DNA from: a virus
Length of the DNA stretch: 27,597 nt
IMG/VR virus record: IMGVR_UViG_3300045999_004107
Location: 1 to 27,597 of that record
Strand: one strand, 5' to 3'
Position numbers and translations under genes: made by a program. Numbering within the stretch: position 1 is the first letter of the stretch; each line of letters begins with the position of its first letter. Below the pieces are notes generated by a model. It saw nothing but the letters and a program-made list of their open reading frames with translations, was not told the origin of the DNA and did no database searches. Positions 11,303-20,111 of this stretch are shown piece after piece.

Positions 11303-13099
11303 TTATTTTTTGTTCAACTCTTGTCGGACTCGATCCCGCGCGGCTTTTATGGGATCTGAAACAGGGGGGGTTCTAGCCGGCTGGGTTCCTGTTGGCTGGG
11401 CTCCTGCCGGTGCTGCGGCTGCCGGATTTTGGTACGCCTTTAGTCCTGTTGCAATGCCGGAAATGTCCGCAAAATACTTGTCGTACATACCCATGTACTG
11501 ATCCGAATCCAAGAACTCTTCTGCGGTCATCTTTGATGCCTTGAACGCTCGTGCCGCTTGACGATCAAACTGCCCCTTGGTCGTCAGCAAGTCAGCCTTG
11601 CGACGGACGGATTCAGCAGTGTCCTGCGGGCTGATGTTGGCGCTGCCAAGAATCAAGCGCTCAGGTTGTGACGTGGCCCCCTTCATAGCCTTTTCTGCGT
11701 TCAACTGCATTTGAGTTGCATACATCAAGAAAGTGCGATATGTTGCCTGCTGCTCTTTAGTAAGCCCAGCATTGCGCATAATGTCCTCAATAGCAGGTAT
11801 GCCAATTGAAAAGTTTTTGCCTCCAATACCATCTCGAAAAAGCAATCCAATACCGGACGAAATCTTGTCGTTACTCAAAATTCCAGTCATTTTGTTGAAG
11901 TTTGGATCTGCTGTAAAACTGCGCATAACGTTGGCTGTGGCCAACATTTCACTGGAGTCTTTGCCGCGTGTTGCAAAGTCTTTACGGTTTTCAACTTCTA
12001 TAGCCGTATCGGCTTCTGCAAGTGCTTTGGTTCGTGCGGCTGCTTTTGCACGATCTTCATTAGAACCACTGCCAACGGACGCAGGGGCTTTGCCTACAGG
12101 CACAGCACCACCAGCAACAGGTGCTGCACCTGCTGGCCGGCCAAACGTCCTGCCCGTAAACTTGTCGGCCAAGGCTTTGTACCCGGCCTCATTGCCTTGA
12201 CGTTGAAGCACAGAAAGTTGCAATGCGACAGATTTAGGAACCGTGAAAGTCCCGCCGTTGTAACCTTCGGCAAATATTCTGATATCAACAGGTTCGGCGT
12301 TGCTTGCGTAAAATCTTCCGGTTCTAAGGTTCGTAGTTCCAGACTCTTTTACTTCAAGATTTTTCCGCTCAAGTTCCATACCTTCTTTAATAAGCTCACC
12401 CAAAGGCTTGCCGCTGTTCCGATTTAGGCTGACGTACTCCCTTGCGGTCATGAAGTTTCTATTCTCGGGGAATATCTGAACACCCCCGTCATCTTCAGCA
12501 TTGCTTGGCAAAGCAACTTGAGCTGTTGTAATAGGAGCCAAGGGGCTAGGTTGAACAACACTTGGTGGCCTAACCGGTGCAGCGCTTGCCACGTCAGGAA
12601 CGGCAGGCTCGGGGGCTGTAGGAACTGAGGTGGTCAGCGGTCCACCAACAGGAGAGGCGGCTCTGGAACCAGCCACGGCGGCGGACAAAGGACCCGCCAA
12701 AGGACCGGCCTGCGGCCCGGCTATAGGGCCTGACTGATCTCCTTGAAGCCATTTGGCAATGTCCGCATCTTTAGCCCTCATGCGTTGCAGCTCAACGCCC
12801 TTGCCGGCGGCGGCTACCCGTTGCTGGTCAATCTCCTGCTGCTGTTTAATATCTTCCGCCTGAGCAGCGCTGATGCTTTTTGCAGCATTGCTAAGAGACT
12901 CACCAAAACCGCCGGTTTGCGTCGGGGCTCCAAACCCTTGCGCGGCGGCAAGCCACACCGGGTCAAAGAATCTGTTTTTGCGCGTGTCAAGGGACTGCGA
13001 CAGTCGAGCCAATGCGTCCTGATAGACGCGGTTTGCCTCAATCGTATCGGGATCTTCTCCCGAGACGTAACCAGTGGTTTTTGGTGGTGCGGTAGACAT
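11303..13099 (-). CDS. Putative internal virion/ejection protein, 598 aa
   Basis: ATG 13099 is preferred over a TTG eight codons upstream. No clear ribosome binding site precedes it, which may mean it depends on the gene before it. After an N-terminal helical part, residues about 125-210 are Pro/Ala/Gly low-complexity. A conserved-looking C-terminal region follows, with T-R-G-K-D-S-S-E-M-L-A-T-A, M-K-G-A-T-S-Q-P-E-R-L-I-L and E-E-F-L-D-S-D-Q-Y-M-G-M-Y-D-K-Y. Proteins like this sit beside transglycosylase genes in podoviruses as internal (ejected) proteins. The specific function is inferred from position, size and composition. Confidence 0.72.
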   Translation of the reverse strand: MSTAPPKTTGYVSGEDPDTIEANRVYQDALARLSQSLDTRKNRFFDPVWLAAAQGFGAPTQTGGFGESLSNAAKSISAAQAEDIKQQQEIDQQRVAAAGKGVELQRMRAKDADIAKWLQGDQSGPIAGPQAGPLAGPLSAAVAGSRAASPVGGPLTTSVPTAPEPAVPDVASAAPVRPPSVVQPSPLAPITTAQVALPSNAEDDGGVQIFPENRNFMTAREYVSLNRNSGKPLGELIKEGMELERKNLEVKESGTTNLRTGRFYASNAEPVDIRIFAEGYNGGTFTVPKSVALQLSVLQRQGNEAGYKALADKFTGRTFGRPAGAAPVAGGAVPVGKAPASVGSGSNEDRAKAAARTKALAEADTAIEVENRKDFATRGKDSSEMLATANVMRSFTADPNFNKMTGILSNDKISSGIGLLFRDGIGGKNFSIGIPAIEDIMRNAGLTKEQQATYRTFLMYATQMQLNAEKAMKGATSQPERLILGSANISPQDTAESVRRKADLLTTKGQFDRQAARAFKASKMTAEEFLDSDQYMGMYDKYFADISGIATGLKAYQNPAAAAPAGAQPTGTQPARTPPVSDPIKAARDRVRQELNKK

Positions 13100-13109
13100 G
13101 TTTTTACTT

Positions 13110-14069
13110 TTAAATTGGATCAATTTCGTCTAGATTCAAATCGCTAGGCGTATAAATATAGCCACTGTCTGCAACTGTTTTATCTTTCGTCAAATATTTT
13201 AAAAGGTCTCCGCCCAACCCAGTAATGGTTTGCAAACCTGTGCCGCCGGCAACGCTTCCGACTGCGCTCATAGCTTGAAGAATATCTGCCAAACCGGACG
13301 TTTGGTACGCACCCGCCTTGGGACCGGTGAACGTTACTGTCTGATTCCCGGGCATGGTATAGCCACGCATCAGGTTGGACGCTGCCGTGGCCGTCTTGAG
13401 CGGCTGGTCTAACAGGCTTTGCTCATAAGCCTGACGTTCAGCGCCGGCCTTAGTCAATGCCCCAGCGCCGGTCAGTCCCATATCAAGCTCTTGCTGGGAC
13501 AGCTTGCCTTGCGTACCGGCCACCAAGTTCTGCAACTGGGCCTCGTCCAGTGCGCCCTTCAAAGCTTCGCTGTAGCCCTTTGACAAGGCACCGTACTGCT
13601 GGCCAGTCAGGTTAGATTGAGTGTCCGACATGGACTGGCCAAGGGCATTGGCGTAGCGTTGGCCGCCCAGACCACCGGTGCCGACAAACCCGGCCTTCAT
13701 CGTGGGCAGCAGGTTGCGTTGCACATTCTCTTGCGTCAGCCGCCCCATCTCGTTCACCACGTTGCTGGTGTAAGGGTTCATCAGCGCCTGAATGCGCTCA
13801 GGCGTGATGCCTTTGGCGGCCTGACCCGCAGTGTCTTGCGCAGCCTGCAAACCCGGCTTGTACGACTCTACGACCCCGGGCAGCATCCCGTACCCGGTGT
13901 TTTGCATCGGGTCATACCCGGCAACAGACTGCTCGGGGGTCTTGCCCATAGCCGTTGTGGCTGCGCCAGACAGGCCGGTCAGGTAGTTGGTGTAGTACGA
14001 CGGGGCCGTGTCGACCTTTGTCTCGGTCGTCTTGATGTCCGGCAGCGGTGCGCCTTGAAGGAATGCCAT
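13110..14069 (-). CDS. Putative internal virion protein, 319 aa
   Basis: The protein starts M-A-F-L-Q-G-A-P-L-P-D-I and has T-A-P-S-Y-Y-T-N-Y-L. A helical middle includes N-P-Y-T-S-N-V-V-N-E-M-G-R and a G-F-V-G-T-G-G-L-G-G-Q-R-Y turn, then another long helical, Gln/Ala/Leu-rich stretch. It ends with a Gly-rich, hydrophobic segment (S-A-V-G-S-V-A-G-G-T-G) and an acidic tail. This pattern is common among phage internal/ejection proteins encoded between the tail and the transglycosylase. AGGAG lies within the last codons of the upstream gene, whose stop is two bases away, so the two are coupled. Confidence 0.75.
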   Translation of the reverse strand: MAFLQGAPLPDIKTTETKVDTAPSYYTNYLTGLSGAATTAMGKTPEQSVAGYDPMQNTGYGMLPGVVESYKPGLQAAQDTAGQAAKGITPERIQALMNPYTSNVVNEMGRLTQENVQRNLLPTMKAGFVGTGGLGGQRYANALGQSMSDTQSNLTGQQYGALSKGYSEALKGALDEAQLQNLVAGTQGKLSQQELDMGLTGAGALTKAGAERQAYEQSLLDQPLKTATAASNLMRGYTMPGNQTVTFTGPKAGAYQTSGLADILQAMSAVGSVAGGTGLQTITGLGGDLLKYLTKDKTVADSGYIYTPSDLNLDEIDPI

Positions 14070-14071
14070 GC

Positions 14072-17000
14072 TTATCTCCTAACTTTGCGTTTTTTAAGGT
14101 AATCCAACGGGGACTTCTTAGCCGGGGGCGGTAAGTCTTTTGGTTTGGCCGACCTGTGATACGCCCGAATGGAGTGCATCATGTCGTAGAGTTTATCTGA
14201 ACCGGCCTTGGTTGAGCCATTTCCAAGAGCCGCTACCACGTCCGCTGGGAAAACAAACTCCCCGTCAGCTAACATTGCCGGGATGTCGTCGGACTGGCCA
14301 TCGCCCGGTCCCGTCACGGCATTGCCGGTGCGGAAGTCCAGTCTAGCCTTGCCGGAGTGCTCTATGACCCCTAGGCCGCCTCCGGCGTACTTGCCGTGCC
14401 GGGTAGTACCACCACCGGCAAATAATGGCGTAGCGAGCCCTCCAGCCTTTGAATACAGCGTCTTCTCGCCGGGTTTCTCCGGCAAGTCAATGTCGTTTTG
14501 CGGGCCATAGGTGAAGTAGTTGGAGCCGGGCTCCTCTGAAGCGGAGAGTTCATCTTGCATTTGGGCTGCCTGTTGATTTTGTTGAATTTCTTGCAAATTT
14601 CCTGAATAAGAACCAAGAGCAACCATTTTTAAGTATTTTGCAAGAGGCCCTTCAAATTCTGCAAATCCGCTTGTTTTGAGACCAATGTCAGCAAAACCGG
14701 GCTTGTAAGGGTCCGACGATTCGCTAGATGTTGCAGTTTTTTGTGCTACTTGAGTTGCTTTAGGGGCGGGTGTTGGAACAGGTGTTGGCTTCGGTGTAGG
14801 AGTCGGCGTAGGTGTTGGTGTTGGTGTTGGTGTTGGGGTAACAGTCGGAGTTACTGTTGGGGTAACAACTTCTGTCGGGGTAACGGTAGGAGTTGTAATA
14901 ACCGTGGGGGTCGGAGTTACTGTTGGGGTAACAACTTCTGTCGGAGTTGTTGGCGTGGGTGTCGGGGTCGGAGTTGGAGTGACTGTTGGAGTGACAACTT
15001 CTGTCGGAGTTGTTGGTGTTGGAGTCGGAGTAGGAGTAACCGTTGGGGTTGTAGGAGTAACTGTTGGGGTTGTAGGAGTAACTGTCGGAGTAGGAGTAAC
15101 TGTCGGAGTAGGAGTAACTGTCGGAGTAGGAGTAACTGTTGGGGTAGGAGTAACTGTTGGGGTAGGAGTAACTGTTGGGGTAGGAGTAACTGTAGGGGTA
15201 GGAGTAACTGTAGGGGTGACAGTCGGCGTGACTGTCGGAGTAGTAGTTTCTGTTGGTGTCGGCGTAGGCGTAGGTGTTGGCGTAGGTGTAGGGGTAACCG
15301 TTGGAGTGGGGGTTACTGTTGGGGCAACTGTAGGAGTAACTGTCTCTGTTGGTGTCGGCGTAGGTGTAGGGGTCGGTGTAGGCGTGGGTGTCGGTGTGGG
15401 GGTCGGGGTCGGAGTTACTGTTGGAGTCGGAGTTGGAGTCGGAGTTGGAGTCGGGGTTGGGGTTGGGGTTGGGGTTGGGGTAGGTGTTACGTCAACCGTC
15501 GGTGTCAGGTCAATTGTTGGGGTTGGTGTAGGAGTTGGGGTCGGAGTCAGGTCAACCGTCGGAGTCGGGATGACCGTGGGTGTAGGTGTTAGGTCAACTG
15601 TCGGGGTTGGCGTGACTATGTTTTTCGAGGCGTCATAGGCATCCAGATTGCCATTGAACATGGTGTACGTTGCGTAATCTGGGAAGCCAGCGGCGGTTGC
15701 AGTCTGCTGGTTTGTTGCCGCAGTTTTTGCTGTTGAATAATCGCCATAATTTCCGTTGTACTGCAAAAATGTTGCGTAGTCCGGGAAGCCTGCTATTGTG
15801 GCCATCCGGATGTTTGCAGCATCATTGTTCATTTGTTCGTACGCGGCTACATTCCCGTTAAATTGGATGTAGCTTGCGTAGTCAGGAAAGCCGGCCGTCT
15901 GAGCCGTCTGCAAATTGGCGGCGGCTGTCTTGGCCGCGTTGTATGCGCCGATGTCTCCGTTGTACTGGGTGTAAGTGGAAACATCAGGGAACCCCGCATC
16001 GGTTGCCAGTTTGATGTTGGGGTCTGCCGCCAGCATGTCTGTCGGAACGCTTTGCACAATCTTGGTTGCGAGGCTGACTGCGGCGTCGTCCGACATGCTG
16101 GTCAGGCCAAGGTCTCTCATCATTTCTTGCGCATCGGCGGCGCTTATTGGCTGGCCTGACTCAAACGCAGACATGCCCTGCAAGAAGTTGTCTAGCTTTG
16201 TTTGCGCGTCAGCCTCACTAATCTGGCCTGTGAGGCTGTTTAGAACCTCTTGGGTTGGATTGGCGTAGCCAAGATTTTGAGCGATCTGGAGGGCTTCTGC
16301 GTTGTCTGTTAATAGCGGATCTACAAATGATGCTGGCAAAAAATCATCATAAAATGATGGATCAATTTTTACGTAATCATTGTTTACAACCGCATCGCCA
16401 AAAGTTACGTTTTCTCCGGAAGAATCAACCCCAAGCACGGCGTTGGCTTTTAATGTAGACAGGTCTGCTGTTTTTGCGCCAGATAAAAATTCACCGAGAG
16501 AGACATCATTCCCCGAGTAATCTTTGGCCACGGATACAGTGTCATTGATTGCAGCCGGCGTTATTGCGCCAGTTGCTACCCCCGCGCCAATTGATGCAGA
16601 AGCCCAGCCAGCCGCTACTGCTGACTTCAAATCATTTTCTGTAATTTTGCCCTTTACCGTAAACGTGGTGGCAAGAGTTTGAGGAACTGTTTCAATAAAT
16701 TCCGAAGCTGCATTTACACCAATGGTTGATCCATATTTTGCAGCGGTTTCTTTTAACCCACCTTTAAGGCCATCAAAGTAATGCTTAAAAATCATTTTGT
16801 CAGCAAAATACTCCGCTGGTATTGTGACCGCCGCATGAATTGAGCCGTTAATTAATGCTTTATCTCTAGCAACATCGTCCGGGACTCCTGCTTGTTTTAA
16901 TAAATCGTAGGCCTCTTTTCCACCAGCGCCAAAAGACTCCCAGCCATCAAGGACAGCGGATACGGCAGCAGCCCCAGCTAAAGTTACTGCGGCTGGAGCA

Positions 17001-19834
17001 CTAAATGCTAATGCCGTGCCGCCGGCTATTGCACCAACCAGCCAAGGCAGACCTTCTTGGACACCCTCTTTTCCTATTTCGGAAATGAACCCTAATGGGT
17101 TATCTCTGATGGCCTTAACAATTGCACCGGGCTGATCAAAATATGATAAATTACCAGCGTCTTTCCATTGTTTATTTAAATTGGCTTCTTGTATGGCAAC
17201 ATCTGAACCAGTTGCATCTTTACCATATTGAACTAAATACTTTCCAAGATTTGATACTGAATTTTGAAAACTTGTGCCAGATGCTAATGAAACACCCGCT
17301 GCGTATGTTTCCATTTGCTGACCAAGTGCCGATGCTCCAGTTGCAATTAACTGATCAAGAATTGTTTGAGCCGGGGCTGCTAATTTAATTTTGCCAGCAA
17401 CGTCACCTGCTACGTCATAGCCAGAGTACCTTACGTTGCCAGTGTAAAAATTATCAAGGGCACGGCTTGGATCGTTATAGGCAACTGCTTGTGTACGCGC
17501 ATTTTGCTCATCCGCAGTTATTGTTGTGAGCGTGCTTCCTTTGTAATCAAAAGTTTGATTGGTGCCAAACAGTGAACGAGCAACTTTAAATGCCGCATTT
17601 TGATTGGGGGCATCGTTAATAAGCGCTTGAAAAACATCTTTTTCAGTGGGCCCATCACCCGTCATGCTATAGACGCTGTTGTCGTAGTCAAATTGCGTGT
17701 AGCCAGCAAGACGTGCGGCATTGGCTGCATCTTGTTTGGTGTTGTAGTCCCCGCCATCAAATACCAGTTGTTTGGCAACTAAAGAATCAATTTCTGCATC
17801 TGTTAATTTAAGTGCGGAACCACTACCGTCTTTAAGTTGCGTAGCTTGATTAGTGGTTATATTTGTGCCGCCACCTGCATCAACAGGAGTAGGCGTTACC
17901 ACAGTCCCGGTGCTACCGTCCACTGCACCGCCTACAGTTGGCGTTACGTAACTTGTTCCGGTGCTGCCGTCTGCCGCGCCCCCTTGGGTAGGGGTAACAT
18001 AAGTTGTTCCTGTACTGCCGTCTGCGGCCCCGCCTATGGTAGGCGTTACGTTTGTGCCACTTAAAGGAGGAAGCGCAGTCCCAGTTACATTTGATCCTGT
18101 AACTGGAGTAGTTTCTGTTAAGCCGGCGCGTTGCAGGTTACCAACAACATCTATGTTTGGTTCTGTTTGCCTTACTGTTTTGGCAAATGAGTCAATTTCG
18201 CTTTGCTCTACGCTCGGCCCAAACGCGGTTTGCCAGAAATCTAATGCGGCCGGATCTGGCTCCCTGCCAACAATATCCCGATAGAGCTGTGCAACAGCAC
18301 CTTGCGCGGCGGGGGGATTTGCCGAGGTTTGAACTACATCAAGGGCGCGACTTGGGTCCCTGTAGGCGTCGGCGATCGCTTTTACGTCTGGGGTCAAACC
18401 CGTTGCAGTGTCAATAAAATTGGCAGCAGCTTTTTTGCCTTCTGCAAGCGCGGCATTCAGAGCTGCATTGGTAATGTCTCTGCCCGTTAACGCTGCTGAA
18501 ATCGAGGCTCTGGCTACGTTTTGGGCTGCTGGCGGTAGTTGGCTAAAGCCCGGCATAGCATTGGTAATGCCACTTATTGCTGTTCCGATCGCAGCGCCAG
18601 CCAATGCATTTAGGGGATTTTGACCAGTTAACCCCGAGCTTACAACATTGGTGACGCCTTGCGTTATTCCTGATTTGACAAAAGCTGGAAGGTCAACACC
18701 TTGTAACGCACTGTTTACAGCGCCAGATACGTTAGACCCTACAAAGTTTAAACCGGCAGACAGCACAGCGCCTTTTATGGCTTCGCCTACATCCCCGCCG
18801 TTGGTGGCGGTTTGAATAATAATATTGCCAGCAAGCGTTGCAGCGGTGGCGTTAGTGATCCCCAATGCAGTGCCAATCGTATATCCGGGGGCGGCAAGTA
18901 ACCCTGAGACGGTAAAACCTGACGCAGCAGCACCAGTAGTAGCCGCCAGAGTAGTACCCACCCCACCCGCTGCCGCTGCACCAGCATTTAACAGCCAAGG
19001 TATGCCGTAGTACGCAGCGGAGGCGACTAAAGCTACTTTGGCAACATCTTCCAGTGAATCAAGAAATTGCTCCCCCATAGTTGAGGGATTTTTGGGGATG
19101 TAATAACCTGTTGTATTCCCAGTAGGATCAAATAATGACCCAAGTTCTGGGCTGTGTTTAACTGCAAAACCGATGACGTTAGATGTGTCTTGTACCTCAG
19201 TGTTGTCGTCTCGCCCACCAAGTTTTGTCCCGTACCGTATGTCTACACTGCCAACAGGCACCCCAAGCGAGGCCGCAATTTGTGCTTGGATACTTTGTGT
19301 GGTGGCAGCGGGAGCAGTAGTAGGAGCAGTAGTAGGAGTAGGGGTAGGGGTAGGGGTCGGGGTAGGGGTAGGAGTAGGGGTAGGAGTAGGGGTAGGAGTA
19401 GGGGTAGGAGTAGGGGTAGGAGTAGGGGTAGGGGTCGGAGTTGGGGTAGGAGTTGGTGCAGGATTAGCATTGGTATATTCTTCACCCGCTATGTTCCTAA
19501 AGGCTTTTAATTCATCTGCACTAACATTTGAACCAAATTGTTGGGTAAAGTATGCCAATCCACCGGGGTCAGGCTCTCTTTTAAGCTCCTCTATGTACAT
19601 CCGCCGAATTGCTTCATTTGCTGCATTGGTATATTCTTCACCCGCCATGTTCCTAAAGGCGTTTAGTTCATCTGAACTAACATCTGTACCAAATTGTTGG
19701 GCAAAGTACGCCAATCCACCGGGATCAGGCTCTCTTCCAAGCTCCTCTATGTACATCCGCCGAATTGCCTCCTCTGCTTCGTTCGCACGATAGGTATATC
19801 CCAAAGCTTTGCGACGGTACTCCAAAATATTCAT
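14072..19834 (-). CDS. Giant virion protein with DUF4214 copies, Pro-Thr tracts and repeats, 1920 aa
   Basis: ATG 19834 is preferred because M-N-I-L-E-Y-R-R follows, while the upstream extension is basic noise. In order it has two tandem DUF4214-like units (about 20-115; R-R-M-Y-I-E-E-L-x-R-E-P-D-P-G-G-L), a Pro-Thr tract (about 125-173), a hydrophobic Ala/Gly region, a third DUF4214-like unit (about 514-560; [10 protein letters not shown]), three 17-aa G-G-A-x-D-G-S-T-G-T repeats, and a hydrophobic segment (about 920-970). Four 34-aa F-P-D-Y repeats (about 1275-1408), a 280-aa Pro-Thr tract and a C-terminal domain follow, the last with [20 protein letters not shown]. That C-terminal motif recurs in phage virion proteins. 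It is probably an ejected or internal structural protein. Exact function is unknown. Confidence 0.85.
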   Translation of the reverse strand: MNILEYRRKALGYTYRANEAEEAIRRMYIEELGREPDPGGLAYFAQQFGTDVSSDELNAFRNMAGEEYTNAANEAIRRMYIEELKREPDPGGLAYFTQQFGSNVSADELKAFRNIAGEEYTNANPAPTPTPTPTPTPTPTPTPTPTPTPTPTPTPTPTPTPTPTPTPTTAPTTAPAATTQSIQAQIAASLGVPVGSVDIRYGTKLGGRDDNTEVQDTSNVIGFAVKHSPELGSLFDPTGNTTGYYIPKNPSTMGEQFLDSLEDVAKVALVASAAYYGIPWLLNAGAAAAGGVGTTLAATTGAAASGFTVSGLLAAPGYTIGTALGITNATAATLAGNIIIQTATNGGDVGEAIKGAVLSAGLNFVGSNVSGAVNSALQGVDLPAFVKSGITQGVTNVVSSGLTGQNPLNALAGAAIGTAISGITNAMPGFSQLPPAAQNVARASISAALTGRDITNAALNAALAEGKKAAANFIDTATGLTPDVKAIADAYRDPSRALDVVQTSANPPAAQGAVAQLYRDIVGREPDPAALDFWQTAFGPSVEQSEIDSFAKTVRQTEPNIDVVGNLQRAGLTETTPVTGSNVTGTALPPLSGTNVTPTIGGAADGSTGTTYVTPTQGGAADGSTGTSYVTPTVGGAVDGSTGTVVTPTPVDAGGGTNITTNQATQLKDGSGSALKLTDAEIDSLVAKQLVFDGGDYNTKQDAANAARLAGYTQFDYDNSVYSMTGDGPTEKDVFQALINDAPNQNAAFKVARSLFGTNQTFDYKGSTLTTITADEQNARTQAVAYNDPSRALDNFYTGNVRYSGYDVAGDVAGKIKLAAPAQTILDQLIATGASALGQQMETYAAGVSLASGTSFQNSVSNLGKYLVQYGKDATGSDVAIQEANLNKQWKDAGNLSYFDQPGAIVKAIRDNPLGFISEIGKEGVQEGLPWLVGAIAGGTALAFSAPAAVTLAGAAAVSAVLDGWESFGAGGKEAYDLLKQAGVPDDVARDKALINGSIHAAVTIPAEYFADKMIFKHYFDGLKGGLKETAAKYGSTIGVNAASEFIETVPQTLATTFTVKGKITENDLKSAVAAGWASASIGAGVATGAITPAAINDTVSVAKDYSGNDVSLGEFLSGAKTADLSTLKANAVLGVDSSGENVTFGDAVVNNDYVKIDPSFYDDFLPASFVDPLLTDNAEALQIAQNLGYANPTQEVLNSLTGQISEADAQTKLDNFLQGMSAFESGQPISAADAQEMMRDLGLTSMSDDAAVSLATKIVQSVPTDMLAADPNIKLATDAGFPDVSTYTQYNGDIGAYNAAKTAAANLQTAQTAGFPDYASYIQFNGNVAAYEQMNNDAANIRMATIAGFPDYATFLQYNGNYGDYSTAKTAATNQQTATAAGFPDYATYTMFNGNLDAYDASKNIVTPTPTVDLTPTPTVIPTPTVDLTPTPTPTPTPTIDLTPTVDVTPTPTPTPTPTPTPTPTPTPTPTVTPTPTPTPTPTPTPTPTPTPTPTETVTPTVAPTVTPTPTVTPTPTPTPTPTPTPTETTTPTVTPTVTPTVTPTPTVTPTPTVTPTPTVTPTPTVTPTPTVTPTPTVTPTPTVTPTTPTVTPTTPTVTPTPTPTPTTPTEVVTPTVTPTPTPTPTPTTPTEVVTPTVTPTPTVITTPTVTPTEVVTPTVTPTVTPTPTPTPTPTPTPTPKPTPVPTPAPKATQVAQKTATSSESSDPYKPGFADIGLKTSGFAEFEGPLAKYLKMVALGSYSGNLQEIQQNQQAAQMQDELSASEEPGSNYFTYGPQNDIDLPEKPGEKTLYSKAGGLATPLFAGGGTTRHGKYAGGGLGVIEHSGKARLDFRTGNAVTGPGDGQSDDIPAMLADGEFVFPADVVAALGNGSTKAGSDKLYDMMHSIRAYHRSAKPKDLPPPAKKSPLDYLKKRKVRR
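14765..15612. repeat. Long Pro-Thr-coding tandem repeat tract in the giant gene
   Basis: About 850 bp consist almost entirely of 6-bp units coding Pro-Thr (leftward CC-N AC-N), with interspersed Val, Glu and Asp. Between about 15036 and 15220 the period is 18 bp, giving repeated P-T-V-T-P-T. The plus strand is nearly all G, T and A. Tracts like this can lengthen or shorten by replication slippage in multiples of three bases, changing spacer length without breaking the frame. Confidence 0.92.
15610..15991 (-). repeat. Four 34-aa F-P-D-Y/V repeats in the giant gene
   Basis: Units of 102 bp each encode F-P-D-Y/V-x-x-Y/F-x-x-Y/F-N-G-N/D, followed by an Ala/Thr/Gln-rich helical spacer ending A-G. 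Four copies run in tandem just before the long Pro-Thr tract. They are diverged at the DNA level but keep F-P-D and N-G-N/D, so the protein unit is under selection. I know no function for it. Confidence 0.88.
17885..18060 (-). repeat. Three 17-aa repeats (G-G-A-x-D-G-S-T-G-T) in the giant gene
   Basis: Units of about 51 bp encode V-T-P-T-x-G-G-A-A/V-D-G-S-T-G-T in tandem, read leftward. They lie between the third DUF4214-like unit and the large hydrophobic region and look like an extended, flexible linker. Confidence 0.8.
19317..19460. repeat. N-terminal Pro-Thr tract with a G-quadruplex-like core
   Basis: Hexamers GTAGGG/GTAGGA on the plus strand encode about 48 residues of Pro-Thr leftward. 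At 19341-19368 five runs of GGGG are separated by two-base loops (TA, TA, TC, TA), which meets the intramolecular G-quadruplex pattern. The G-rich strand is the template for the leftward gene. Confidence 0.9.
19467..19778 (-). repeat. 156-bp tandem duplication encoding two DUF4214-like units
   Basis: The block at 19467-19622 is repeated at 19623-19778 with about 14 mismatches (about 91 % identity by eye). It encodes the 52-aa unit containing [10 protein letters not shown] and [11 protein letters not shown] twice in frame. The high DNA identity suggests a recent duplication, or one kept similar by gene conversion. Confidence 0.9.
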
Positions 19835-19850
19835 AAATCGCCAAACCCGT

Positions 19851-20111
19851 TCATGTTGTTTGCGTTGCTGGGTTGACCGCCGCCACCATGGCCTCGGCCC
19901 AATCAAACCAATTGTCGTACTGATCCGTGCGGGGCGTGGCCTCGTTTGCAAAAACGTCAATTGCGTTCAGGCCATTGCCCCACAGCCTCCAGTCCGTCTG
20001 GCCATCGGGAATCTGAAGATTCTGGGCCCCGTACAGCTCGCACATGAGGCTTGCCCACGACTCAAACGTGCTGTAGCGGGGGTCGTAGATCAGCGCAGGG
20101 TTAAGGGCCAT
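19851..20111 (-). CDS. Small conserved virion-region protein, 86 aa
   Basis: GAGG sits ahead of ATG 20111, and the gene overlaps the end of the hub-protein gene by 11 bases. The product has [18 protein letters not shown], then C-E-L-Y-G-A-Q-N-L and [14 protein letters not shown], and finally [11 protein letters not shown]. It is rich in aromatic residues and looks well folded. I have seen this layout near podovirus tail genes, but its function is unknown. A minor structural protein or assembly factor is likely, given its place between the hub protein and the giant protein. Confidence 0.8.
   Translation of the reverse strand: MALNPALIYDPRYSTFESWASLMCELYGAQNLQIPDGQTDWRLWGNGLNAIDVFANEATPRTDQYDNWFDWAEAMVAAVNPATQTT

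Noticed and set aside
14765-15612. CRISPR array
   Set aside because: Repeats are contiguous 6- and 18-bp units without unique spacers, are in frame in a gene, and no cas gene is near.
14741-15638. Two long rightward frames (Val-Gly repeats, and Cys/Arg/Ser/Trp-rich)
   Set aside because: They are antisense readings of the Pro-Thr tract. Low-complexity DNA without stops gives long false frames on the opposite strand.
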